A stretch of DNA of 17,293 nucleotides, taken from positions 1 through 17,293 of the forward strand of contig JAMPIM010000037.1 in assembly GCA_023662705.1 (NCBI GenBank), in the 5' to 3' direction. Within the stretch, counting starts at the first letter, position 1, and each line of letters begins with the position of its first letter. Positions 8,301-15,116 of this stretch are shown piece by piece. The notes under the pieces are model-generated. The model was not told where the DNA came from, made no database searches, and saw nothing but the letters and a program-made list of their open reading frames with translations. Source of the DNA: Candidatus Gastranaerophilales bacterium (GTDB lineage Bacteria > Cyanobacteriota > Vampirovibrionia > Gastranaerophilales > Gastranaerophilaceae). A program made the position numbers and the translations under genes.

Positions 8301-8927
8301 ATGAAATTTGTTAATTTTACAAAATCATTGTTATTATTTTTGTTATTTATAGTGTTTAGCGCTATAATCAGATATTATGGCTTGCTGTTTTTTGCTGGTT
8401 TTAATTATATTACAGGATTTGATATATTAGATGATGTTATTTTATACTTATTTGCTCTGCTTATCACGTTTATAATGTGTGTTATAATCTATTATTTGAA
8501 AACAAAAGTGTCAAACTTAATATTTCATAGATTCGCGAATGCAATTTTGAATAATAAACTAAAAGTGTTTTTGTATGTGACAGGTTTATCAATCTTATTT
8601 TTTACAGGTTTGATTCTGTTATTATTCCCGATATTATATTATTATATTTTTAAAGCATTTTTCAAAAATATCAGCTTTATCAGAAAATATTACTTAGATT
8701 TTAAATCTGTAAAAAAATATTTTATTATTATTTTTATGTTAGAGTTTCCATTTATATTTTTGTCAATATGTTCATTATTTGATCCAGAACTTGATGCAAG
8801 TATAGTTTTTGGTCTTTTTGCCTATTACATGCTAGGAAATTTTTATTTTTACTTGCAGTTTTTTGTTCTTTCTTGGTGGGATAATAGAAAATTAAGTGGA
8901 ACAGGTAATAAAATTTTTTCAATTTAA
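8301..8927 (+). CDS. Polytopic membrane protein of unknown function
   Basis: The 208-residue product has about five strongly hydrophobic segments: residues 8-35, 44-68, 90-122, 137-160 and 166-192. It lacks catalytic motifs and is rich in phenylalanine and isoleucine. AAAGGTG precedes the ATG by about seven bases. It is the first gene of a two-gene group between the portal and scaffold genes that is flanked by a terminator on the left and a hairpin on the right, which suggests a cargo insertion. Membrane proteins in such positions are often superinfection-exclusion or immunity factors, but nothing in the sequence shows this. Confidence 0.65.
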   Translation: MKFVNFTKSLLLFLLFIVFSAIIRYYGLLFFAGFNYITGFDILDDVILYLFALLITFIMCVIIYYLKTKVSNLIFHRFANAILNNKLKVFLYVTGLSILFFTGLILLLFPILYYYIFKAFFKNISFIRKYYLDFKSVKKYFIIIFMLEFPFIFLSICSLFDPELDASIVFGLFAYYMLGNFYFYLQFFVLSWWDNRKLSGTGNKIFSI

Positions 8928-8950
8928 TAAAATATTTACCATTTCTGGGG

Positions 8951-8956
8951 TAGAAT
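8951..8956 (+). promoter_or_regulatory. Candidate -10 box for a leaderless acetyltransferase mRNA
   Basis: TAGAAT lies exactly six bases before the ATG at 8963, so a transcript starting at the usual distance would begin at or next to the start codon. No ribosome binding site is present. The -35 region (around 8928-8933) is a poor match. Confidence 0.35.
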
Positions 8957-8962
8957 GATTAT

Positions 8963-9517
8963 ATGATTCATGCAATTTCGATAGGATTAATTACTAATAT
9001 TGGGCTTTCTTCCAACTCAGACGGGCATAAAATTCAGCGAAAGCCTGTTTTTGGCAGCAGGAAGGATGTTTTTGTATCAACTATTCCTAAAGTTACGAAG
9101 CTTACCAAAAACAAAATCTCTGAAATTTGTCCTATTTATTTGCGTTACAGAGAAAGTGCTGATGTGAAATCTTCCATAGCGGAAGTTCAGAAATATTTGC
9201 AGACCGAGTTTAAAAAAGGTGATGATAGTATTGTTGTCGCGCGTGTTGCAGACAAACCTGTCGGGTTTTTGCATTACGGAGTTGAGCGTTCAACATTACG
9301 GGATGCTGAAAGAATTCGATTGAAAGCCATGTTTGTGGACGAAGATTATAGAGGAAAAGGTGTTTCAAAACAACTTCTTCAAATGCTTCAGGAAGAAGCC
9401 GGAGAAAGAGAAATTGTTGTAAAAGCAAGACGTTCTAATGACGTATCACCATTTCTTTATTTGAATAATGGTTTTAAGGAAGATGAAGAATATTTTCATC
9501 TTGTTTATCGTAAATAA
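8963..9517 (+). CDS. GNAT-family N-acetyltransferase
   Basis: This 184-residue enzyme is predicted to transfer an acetyl group from acetyl-CoA to an unidentified amine. The acetyl-CoA pyrophosphate loop is explicit: AMFVDEDYRGKGVSKQLL, with RGKGV at residues 130-134. DKPVGFLHYG at about 93-102 fits strand 4, and the C-terminal VSPFLYLNNGFKEDEEY fits the final GNAT motif. Residues 1-45 are an extra segment ahead of the fold, containing KPVFGSRKDVF. That segment resembles the N-terminal PFEARVDKG of the minus-strand 945-residue protein. The ATG has no ribosome binding site and follows a -10-like box by six bases, so translation may be leaderless. It is probably host-derived cargo. Confidence 0.8.
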   Translation: MIHAISIGLITNIGLSSNSDGHKIQRKPVFGSRKDVFVSTIPKVTKLTKNKISEICPIYLRYRESADVKSSIAEVQKYLQTEFKKGDDSIVVARVADKPVGFLHYGVERSTLRDAERIRLKAMFVDEDYRGKGVSKQLLQMLQEEAGEREIVVKARRSNDVSPFLYLNNGFKEDEEYFHLVYRK

Positions 9518-9539
9518 GAAGTAGTATTTAATATTAGTT

Positions 9540-9574
9540 GAACGAGGCGATGACTGAAAGTCATCGCCTCGTTC
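9540..9574. other. Perfect 16-bp hairpin upstream of the capsid module
   Basis: GAACGAGGCGATGACT (9540-9555) pairs perfectly with 9559-9574 around a GAA loop. There is no T-run after it on either strand, so it is not a canonical terminator. It ends 25 bases before the scaffold start and could be an RNA-processing or stability element setting scaffold/capsid expression, or the scar of an insertion boundary. It shares the GAA loop with the terminator at 2312. Confidence 0.65.
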
Positions 9575-9599
9575 GTATGCAAAAAGAAAGGAATTTATT

Positions 9600-10253
9600 A
9601 TGGAAGAAAATCAAACACAATTTTCTAATGCAGAAGTTTATGAGCCGGATTTTGCCGATAACTCTCAATCTTCCGCAGTCGAAAAAGTTGATTCAACAAA
9701 TTATCAAACAGGTGATGAAGGAGAATCGGATTCAAACACTTCTGACCCTTCGCAAAATCTGATTTTGGGTAAGTTTAAATCTGTCGAAGATTTATCAAAA
9801 GCTTATGAGGAACTTCAAAGACATCAAGGGCTTTGTTCCGAGGAACTTGGGGAATTACGTAAAAATTCTCTTGCATTTAAACAAGCAAAGGATAATCTTG
9901 AGCTTTTACAAAAGTATCAAAGAGGATTTGAAAAACGAATTCGTCAGGATCAAGAAAAATACAGTGCTCCTGAATATTTCCAAGACCCTTCTTTTAGAGA
10001 AATGTATTCTGAAGTCTTCAAAGTCTTTGGAGAAGATTTGGATACTGACAGATTTGTAAATCTTTTGGAAGGTTATGTTGCCTCCAGAATTATGGCAAAC
10101 GAGAAGAAAAGAGCTGCAAAAAATGAAACAGAACAGGTCTTGAATTCAATGAGTTATAGCAAGAACTCAAAAACATCATTTACTCCGCCTCAAAAAAGAT
10201 TTGATGAAATGACTCCTCAAGAAATTGATGATTTGTTGGAAAAACTAATTTAG
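9600..10253 (+). CDS. Capsid scaffolding protein
   Basis: The 217-residue protein has the layout of podovirus scaffolds, which direct coat assembly and then leave the head. The N-terminus is acidic and disordered (residues 1-55, rich in Ser/Asp/Glu). LILGKFKSVEDLSKAYEELQ follows at about 54-73, a motif common at the start of the helical region. Coiled, charged helices run to about residue 175. A short C-terminal helical tail (EMTPQEIDDLLEKLI) is where coat binding is expected. It directly precedes the capsid gene, the usual order. AAAGAAAGG precedes the ATG. No glutamine-rich or protease region is seen. Confidence 0.8.
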   Translation: MEENQTQFSNAEVYEPDFADNSQSSAVEKVDSTNYQTGDEGESDSNTSDPSQNLILGKFKSVEDLSKAYEELQRHQGLCSEELGELRKNSLAFKQAKDNLELLQKYQRGFEKRIRQDQEKYSAPEYFQDPSFREMYSEVFKVFGEDLDTDRFVNLLEGYVASRIMANEKKRAAKNETEQVLNSMSYSKNSKTSFTPPQKRFDEMTPQEIDDLLEKLI

Positions 10254-10303
10254 GGGTAAAGGGATAACTGTATGTATGATTACAATTTATGAAAGGAAAA
10301 TTT

Positions 10304-11200
10304 ATGACATCAACAAAACAATTAATTGTAAATGCGTTTTCAAAAGCATTTAACAAGTATTTTTACAATGAGTTAGTAGTAGGTAAATTAGCTCATTCTG
10401 AAATGAAAGATAATATCAATAAAGGTGATGAAGTTGATATTACAATGCCCGGCATGGTAAGACTCTTTGATTATGCAGGGGGCGATTTACCTACAGCAGA
10501 AACAGCTACTCTTTCTACTTGTAAAGTTAAAATTGATAGAGGAAAGGCTTTCCATTTTGAGTTATCAGAAATGGAAGAAAAAATGATGGAAAAATCATTT
10601 GGTAATTTTGGCGAAATGGTTGATTTGGCAAAAGATTATACTGATGATGCTATTAAACAATTTGCAGCTGCTGTGGATGCATCTTATGCTAATTTATACA
10701 CAAGAGCAGGTCATTATTTGGATGATGGCGGTAAAGCTATTACATTAACTCCTGAAAATGCAAAAGATATTCTTGCATATATGCAGGCAAAATTCCAACG
10801 CGGTGACTGCAAAGGTCACAGTAACTGGCTTGACGGAAATATGCTTTGTGTTGTTCCACCTGAATATCAATTCTATTTAGGTAAGATGGATGAACTTAAA
10901 TATACTGAAAAAGGTAAAGAACAGATTGCAAAGGGTTATATTGGAACACTTTGCGGCTGGGATATTCTTGTTTCAAACAATATTGCTCAGCCTGAAGACG
11001 GTGTATTCTATCCGTTGTTTGGGGTTAAGGACAAAACTCTTGCAGGCGGCGTTTCTTCTAATTTGAACACTGTATTCTATACTCCTGAAAAGAACTTTAA
11101 TACTTGTTACAAAGGTTACGGTTTATTCGGTGTAGGTGCTCCAAGAGCTGATATGTTAGGTACAGTAAAAGTTTCTGCACCTTTGTCTGTTAAAGCATAG
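10304..11200 (+). CDS. Major capsid protein
   Basis: The 298-residue protein is the best candidate for the coat subunit. It follows the scaffold gene, has the right size, and contains coat-like features: a helical N-terminus, INKGDEVDITMPGMVRLFDY near residues 42-61, a central helix EMVDLAKDYTDDAIKQFAAA, and a C-terminal domain with Asn-Pro-free strands ending VKVSAPLSVKA. The ATG at 10304 is preferred over the in-frame ATG at 10289, because GAAAGGAAAATTT precedes it in the same arrangement as before the next gene. The reading frame is intact. The exact capsid family (T7-, P22- or N4-like) cannot be settled by eye. Confidence 0.75.
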   Translation: MTSTKQLIVNAFSKAFNKYFYNELVVGKLAHSEMKDNINKGDEVDITMPGMVRLFDYAGGDLPTAETATLSTCKVKIDRGKAFHFELSEMEEKMMEKSFGNFGEMVDLAKDYTDDAIKQFAAAVDASYANLYTRAGHYLDDGGKAITLTPENAKDILAYMQAKFQRGDCKGHSNWLDGNMLCVVPPEYQFYLGKMDELKYTEKGKEQIAKGYIGTLCGWDILVSNNIAQPEDGVFYPLFGVKDKTLAGGVSSNLNTVFYTPEKNFNTCYKGYGLFGVGAPRADMLGTVKVSAPLSVKA

Positions 11201-11222
11201 TTAATTAAGAAAGGAAAATTTT

Positions 11223-11612
11223 ATGACAAGAGATATTATTAATGTACAGTATCCGACTCTTGAACACACAGAATCGGTTGCTAATATTTGTATTGAAAAA
11301 GAAACTGTTATTCCTGCAAACGGTGTCACAATTGCTGATGCATTTTCTAACAAAAACAATTCTTTGTTTGTTGTTATTGAAAATGGGGCTGAAACAAGTT
11401 CTTTGTTAACTGTTAAAGCCGGAGATGCGTATCCTAATTCAATGTTAGGTGATATTGTGATTGAATTACCTTCAGGAACTTCTGCAATCCAGCTTCAAGA
11501 CTTGTCTCGTTTTGAAAAAGCTGACGGTTCAATTGATTTGGACTTTGAAGAAACTTTTGACGGGACTATTTACGCTGTTGCCAAATGGGCAGGTGTAAGA
11601 ACAGTCGAATAG
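11223..11612 (+). CDS. Probable capsid decoration (cement) protein
   Basis: The 129-residue product is rich in beta-strand signatures: NNSLFVVIENGAETSSLLTVKAGD (split by turns), MLGDIVIELPSGTSAIQLQDLS and DFEETFDGTIYAVAKWAG. This suggests a compact beta-sandwich, as in small head-decoration proteins. It immediately follows the capsid gene and shares its ribosome-site sequence, so expression at comparable levels is likely. There is no signal peptide or membrane segment. A minor structural or fibre-like protein is the alternative. The call rests on position, size and fold style, not on a recognised motif. Confidence 0.55.
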   Translation: MTRDIINVQYPTLEHTESVANICIEKETVIPANGVTIADAFSNKNNSLFVVIENGAETSSLLTVKAGDAYPNSMLGDIVIELPSGTSAIQLQDLSRFEKADGSIDLDFEETFDGTIYAVAKWAGVRTVE

Positions 11613-11627
11613 TTGAATTTCGCTCCT

Positions 11628-11647
11628 CCCTCCCTTAATAGGGAGGG
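11628..11647. terminator. Hairpin after the decoration gene, possible weak terminator
   Basis: CCCTCCCT (11628-11635) pairs perfectly with AGGGAGGG (11640-11647) around TAAT, with further imperfect pairing outside. The following GTGTTTATT is only mildly T-rich. It marks the end of the capsid module and the start of the toxin region. Confidence 0.45.
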
Positions 11648-11655
11648 TTGGGAGT

Positions 11656-12645
11656 GTTTATTGCAGTAAAAATAATTGGGATAAACACGGAAAAATATAT
11701 CAATCAGATGTAAATGGGAATAAATTACCTTCAACGAAAAATTATTTGGAAAAGATAGGTAATAGAGCGAAAGCTATTGGTACAAATATTTCAGACTGGG
11801 TAAATGAGAGTAATCCTAATCATCCATCGTATCAACAGAAAGCTAATATTGTTGCAGCAGCTGCAAGTACACCTTACGCCGCAGATACAATAATAACTAA
11901 AACAATCGCTCCAAAATTGTCTCCGTATCTGGGACGAAAAATTGCACAAGGTGCTAGCAGTGGAACTGTTGGCGGAGCGGTAGAAGGAGGGTTAAGAAGC
12001 TATCAGGAAAAGAAAAATCAAGTAAAAACTATATTAGAGGATGCAGCAACTGGTGCCATAACAGGTGCAGGTTTAGGAGCTTTAGGAGGTAATATCCAGA
12101 AAGCTGTTAGAGGACAACTTTTGCAAAATACGAAAGATGCAATATTTGCAAAAAATATGGCAAAAGAATTTTATAAGGATTATATTAGCGGTACATCTAT
12201 TAGTCTTCCTAGTTCAGAGAAAATTGCTTTTAGTAATGCTGGACTAAAAAAGTCTTTAAGTAATAGTGCAGATATTAGAAAGTCTCAATCAATTCCTGAC
12301 TTACCTAAAATTATAAGGAGGGGTAATGTTGAAGGTGGGTTATATCCAAATAAAGATAACGCAAAATTTGATAAATATCATTATCTTACAAATGAAGATT
12401 ATAAAATTAAAAATAATCCTTATCCTAATAGAATTACTATTGGAGAAAATTCAAATGGCAAATTCTTTTATAATATAAATGATATTAATTACCCTAATGC
12501 GCTTGATAATAAAAATTCTATTCCGCTACCAAGCGAACAAATCCTGGGCGGAATAGAACCTAGTTTCATTATACCAAATAATCCTCCCAAACTCAAGTCT
12601 TGGGCTGAATGGCTGGAGGAAGTTCGTCGAAAACGCGGACATTAA
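11656..12645 (+). pseudogene. 5'-truncated polymorphic toxin-like gene with the conserved C-terminal tail
   Basis: An open frame continues from just after a TGA at 11614 to the TAA at 12645, yet has no ATG or GTG near its beginning; a TTG at 11746 lacks a ribosome site. Protein-like sequence begins before that TTG (NNWDKHGKIYQSDVNG), so the 5' end seems lost. In order it holds a helical segment, a glycine/alanine-rich region (TGAITGAGLGALGGNI near 12055-12105) resembling the same region of the next gene, and an unassigned variable domain (about 12200-12540, containing KIAFSNAGLKKSLS and IRKSQSIPDLPKIIRRG). It ends in the tail PKLKSWAEWLEEVRRKRGH. The variable domain could be a small RNase-type toxin related to polyvalent-protein domains; that is a guess. 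The leader seen in the next gene is missing. Confidence 0.6.
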
Positions 12646-12684
12646 GATTAAGTTTAAAATACAAATTCATAAAGGAGGAATTTT

Positions 12685-13896
12685 ATGAAGAATATGCGCA
12701 ATGACCCCTTATGGGATGAATTGTTGTATTGGTTAGAAAATCCAATAACGGAAGAAGAACAACAGGCTCGAGATAATCAAGAAAAAGCTTATCAAGAGAG
12801 TGTATTAAATAGAATGTACGGTGATGATTCAATAGGAACTGCAACTGGTGGAGCAGCTCCTGTTGATTATACAAAATTGTATCAAGATATACAGAATAAT
12901 AAATCCTTATCACGGGATGAAAAAGTGAATCAAATAAAAAATTTATCTGCCGCACGAAACAAAGAAATAGATTGGCAGCACGCTAAAAAAATGGGGCAAT
13001 ACTATGGAGGTGCAGGACTTGAAATTGCTTCAATGTTTATTCCTGGTATGGCAGGAGCAAAGGTTGCCAATGCAGGATTGAAACTTTCTAAACCCTTGAT
13101 AAATCAAATAGTAAAAAAAGAGTTAACTAAAGGAGCGATAGAAGGTGCTGCTTCCGGCGGCGTTTATGGTTTAGGCCGTGGAATGCTTGAAGATAAAACC
13201 CCGTTATTAACTGCTGCCCAAGATACTGCTGAAGGTGCATTGACAGGCTTGGGTTTAGGCGCAATTGCAGGAGGTATTCATGCTTCAAAACCAAGTATTC
13301 AAAATTTGGATAAGACATTGGACAAGCGTAAGGACTGGGGAATTGCATATCGCAAACAATCAGGTAATCCTGAAGGAGCAATAAATAAACTTCTTGAAGA
13401 ACAACAAGGTTTTGTACCTGATGCTTTTCATAAAGAAGGTATAGGTGATGTTGATTTGGTTTGGGGAAAACAGAATCCTGCTACGGGTGAAGGCTATGGT
13501 TTGGAACATATAATTGATGGTAGAACTCGTAAAAATAAAGTAGATGGAGTTGATTTTGTAAAAAATCTACCAGAAACAATAGAAAATGGTGTTGTAACTT
13601 CAGAAAATGCTCATCCTAATAATTTAAATATTGAGGATTTGAATGCTAAAATTGCTATTCCAAACAACTGGAATGGTAAAGCTAGAAACTGGGTATTAAC
13701 AGCTCATCCGCAAAATAAATCCGCAAGTAAGCGCTTGGCTGCCTATATACCTCAACTGTCCAAGCCTCACTCCGGCAGTCGGTCTTCTTTCACTGCCGAA
13801 CTTACTGCGGATAATAATATTATACCAAATAATCAGCCCAAACTCAAGTCTTGGAGCGAATGGCTGGAGGAAGTACGCAGGAAACGCGGATATTAA
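12685..13896 (+). CDS. Modular phage effector with PBECR/DUF3519-like nuclease domain
   Basis: This 403-residue protein looks intact, with AAAGGAGG before the ATG. Modules in order: a leader of about 47 residues (LWDELLYWLENPITEEEQ near 9-26), repeated as a separate peptide at 15810; glycine-rich hydrophobic segments (about 108-128, 150-164 and 183-198) that may act on membranes; a predicted nuclease domain (about 230-345) with GDVDLVWG at 254-261, GLEHII at 272-277 and NWVLTAH at 335-341; and a C-terminal tail (residues 379-403, IIPNNQPKLKSW then EWLEEVRRKRGY). The three nuclease motifs match my memory of the PBECR/DUF3519 group (barnase-EndoU-colicin E5/D-RelE-like RNases of phages and Helicobacter). 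Late-operon position suggests a virion-borne toxin. No immunity gene directly follows. Confidence 0.75.
   Translation: MKNMRNDPLWDELLYWLENPITEEEQQARDNQEKAYQESVLNRMYGDDSIGTATGGAAPVDYTKLYQDIQNNKSLSRDEKVNQIKNLSAARNKEIDWQHAKKMGQYYGGAGLEIASMFIPGMAGAKVANAGLKLSKPLINQIVKKELTKGAIEGAASGGVYGLGRGMLEDKTPLLTAAQDTAEGALTGLGLGAIAGGIHASKPSIQNLDKTLDKRKDWGIAYRKQSGNPEGAINKLLEEQQGFVPDAFHKEGIGDVDLVWGKQNPATGEGYGLEHIIDGRTRKNKVDGVDFVKNLPETIENGVVTSENAHPNNLNIEDLNAKIAIPNNWNGKARNWVLTAHPQNKSASKRLAAYIPQLSKPHSGSRSSFTAELTADNNIIPNNQPKLKSWSEWLEEVRRKRGY
13690..13867 (+). repeat. Toxin 3'-end repeat, copy A
   Basis: This 178-base stretch at the end of the intact toxin gene is repeated without gaps at 14172-14349, with 11 differences by my count (about 94% identity). 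It encodes the last part of the nuclease domain and most of the tail. A diverged version lies between them at 13933-14107. Confidence 0.85.
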
Positions 13897-14136
13897 GGTT
13901 TCGTTCGCGAGAGGAATCCAAATTTAAATAACTGGATGCTAACAGCATATCCTAAATATGAACCCGTAGGTAAGCATTTGTCGTCGTTTCCACCGGAAAC
14001 AAATATTTCTTCCAAAAACGGGTCGAATTCTATTTCGGAACTTTCTACAGGCAACTCTATTATACCAAATAATCAACCCAAACTCAAGTCTTGGAGTGAA
14101 TGGTTGGAGGAAGTACGCAGGAAATGCGGACATTAG
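13897..14136 (+). pseudogene. Orphan toxin tip B
   Basis: Directly after the toxin's TAA, and in the same frame, the sequence continues GFVRERNPNLNNWMLTAYP, runs through a diverged version of the toxin's end, and finishes with the tail PKLKSWSEWLEEVRRKCGH and a TAG. It has no ribosome site or good start (an internal ATG lies at 13936). It encodes only the last part of a PBECR-like domain (LNNWMLTAYP corresponds to ARNWVLTAHP) plus the tail. Its middle differs from copy A far more than copy C does, so it comes from a different toxin allele. It is best read as a displaced, untranslated toxin end. Confidence 0.7.
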
Positions 14137-14379
14137 GGTTCGTTTGTGGGAGTGATTCAAATCTAAATAATTGGGTATTAACAGCTCATCCGCAAAATAA
14201 ATCCGCAAGTAAGCGTTTGGCTGCTTATGCACCTCAACTGTCCAAACCTCACTCCGGCAGTCGGTCTAATTTCACTGCCGAACTTACTGCGGATAATAAT
14301 ATTATACCAAATAATCAGCCCAAACTCAACTCTTGGGCTGAATGGCTGGGAAAAAGTTTGCAGGAAACGCGGTCATTGA
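14137..14379 (+). pseudogene. Orphan toxin tip C
   Basis: A second displaced toxin end starts FVCGSDSNLNNWVLTAHP, one base out of frame relative to tip B (GGTTCGTT here, GGTTTCGTT at the A/B junction). It is about 94% identical to the intact toxin's end over 178 bases. A one-base insertion after GGCTGG (near 14350) breaks the tail, whose homologous stop is TGA at 14377-14379. The following AGATTAAATTTAAAATA matches the flank after the truncated toxin gene at 12645 (AGATTAAGTTTAAAATA). This suggests C holds the original 3' boundary of the locus, with A and B inserted ahead of it. Confidence 0.7.
14172..14349 (+). repeat. Toxin 3'-end repeat, copy C
   Basis: Gap-free partner of 13690-13867, differing at 11 positions by my count. 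The level of identity implies a recent duplication or gene conversion between the intact toxin and this orphan tip. Confidence 0.85.
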
Positions 14380-14406
14380 GATTAAATTTAAAATATAGGA
14401 GTTTTT

Positions 14407-14604
14407 ATGTACAAAATAACTTATGTGCCTACAGGGCACATTTTTGAGCTGCCTGATGAGGCAGCTTTAGAATTAAAAGACAAATTCCCGAATGATTATA
14501 AAATCATAGAAAAAAACGGGAAGAAGTTTCGAGATAGTTCTCGAAAAAAAATAAAACAAACTGATAATAAGTCGATATATTCAAAGGTGGTGGAGAAAGA
14601 ATGA
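14407..14604 (+). CDS. Small basic phage protein, unknown function
   Basis: This 65-residue protein has an AGGAG site before the ATG. The N-terminal half is compact (YKITYVPTGHIFELPDEAAL, then FPNDYKIIE), resembling small proteins found next to virion-lysin genes in other phages, as I recall. The C-terminal half is lysine-rich and probably disordered. Its stop overlaps the start of the transglycosylase gene in an ATGA, so the two are translationally coupled and probably act together or are needed in fixed ratio. No catalytic motif, signal peptide or membrane segment is present. Confidence 0.65.
   Translation: MYKITYVPTGHIFELPDEAALELKDKFPNDYKIIEKNGKKFRDSSRKKIKQTDNKSIYSKVVEKE
14424..14466. other. 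Two consecutive hairpins in the start of the small gene
   Basis: TGTGCC (14424-14429) pairs with 14435-14440 and is followed by TTTTT. AGCTGCC (14447-14453) then pairs with 14460-14466. Both lie within codons 6-20 of the 65-residue gene. The first looks like a short attenuator and could reduce read-through into the transglycosylase and adaptor genes. Confidence 0.45.
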
Positions 14605-15101
14605 AATCACTGCAAGAATTTTTGAATGATTTGGGTGCCCGCGAGTCGGGCGGGAACTATAAGGCTTTTAACAAATACGGTTATGCCGGAAAATACCAAA
14701 TGGGGGAGGCTGCGCTTATTGATGCAGGATATTACAGAAAGCCGTCTCGTATTTATAACAATGATTGGAGCGGAGTTTTTACAGGACGTGACGGGGTGTA
14801 TTCTTTGCAGGATTTTTTAAATAAACCGAATGCACAGGAAAATGCCCAAATTGTTTTTAAGAAAAAACAATGGGGATATTTGAAAGCTGTCGGGGCTAAT
14901 AAATATTCAGGACAAATAATTAACGGGTACAAAATAACTGATTCAGGTCTTTTAGCGGGTGCTCATTTAAAGGGAGTGGGATCTGTTATTGAATACTTAA
15001 AAAGCGGAGGTAAAAATATCGGCAAAGATGCCTTTGGAACTTCTGTCGAGAGTTATATTAAAAAGTTCGCAGGCTATGATGTGAGCGAACTTACAGTTTA
15101 A
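14601..15101 (+). CDS. Lytic-transglycosylase-like cell-wall hydrolase, virion type
   Basis: The 166-residue protein has the goose-lysozyme/SLT layout. The probable catalytic glutamate is E15 in ARESGGNY, followed by YAGKYQMGEAAL at about 28-40, which corresponds to the 'GLMQ' motif. Later come SGLLAGAHLKGVGSVIEYL (helical) and a C-terminal KKFAGYDVSEL. The predicted reaction is cleavage of the MurNAc-GlcNAc bond of peptidoglycan. There is no signal peptide and no holin beside it. With its position among structural genes, this suggests a virion-associated enzyme that opens the wall during DNA entry rather than an endolysin. Its ATG overlaps the previous gene's stop. A second, broken copy lies at 16477-17180 and carries a C-terminal extension that this one lacks. 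Confidence 0.75.
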   Translation: MKSLQEFLNDLGARESGGNYKAFNKYGYAGKYQMGEAALIDAGYYRKPSRIYNNDWSGVFTGRDGVYSLQDFLNKPNAQENAQIVFKKKQWGYLKAVGANKYSGQIINGYKITDSGLLAGAHLKGVGSVIEYLKSGGKNIGKDAFGTSVESYIKKFAGYDVSELTV

Positions 15102-15116
15102 AAAAGGAGAAAAATT

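Noticed and set aside
9538..10059. Open frames overlapping the scaffold gene
   Set aside because: One begins inside the 9540-9574 hairpin; both are alternate frames of a clear scaffold gene.
12683..14232. Minus-strand open frames across the toxin locus
   Set aside because: They are antisense shadows of the toxin and its repeated ends, with no ribosome sites or protein-like features.
13690..14349. CRISPR or simple tandem repeat interpretation of the repeated segment
   Set aside because: The units are long, coding and contain toxin-domain and tail sequence; there are no short repeats with spacers.
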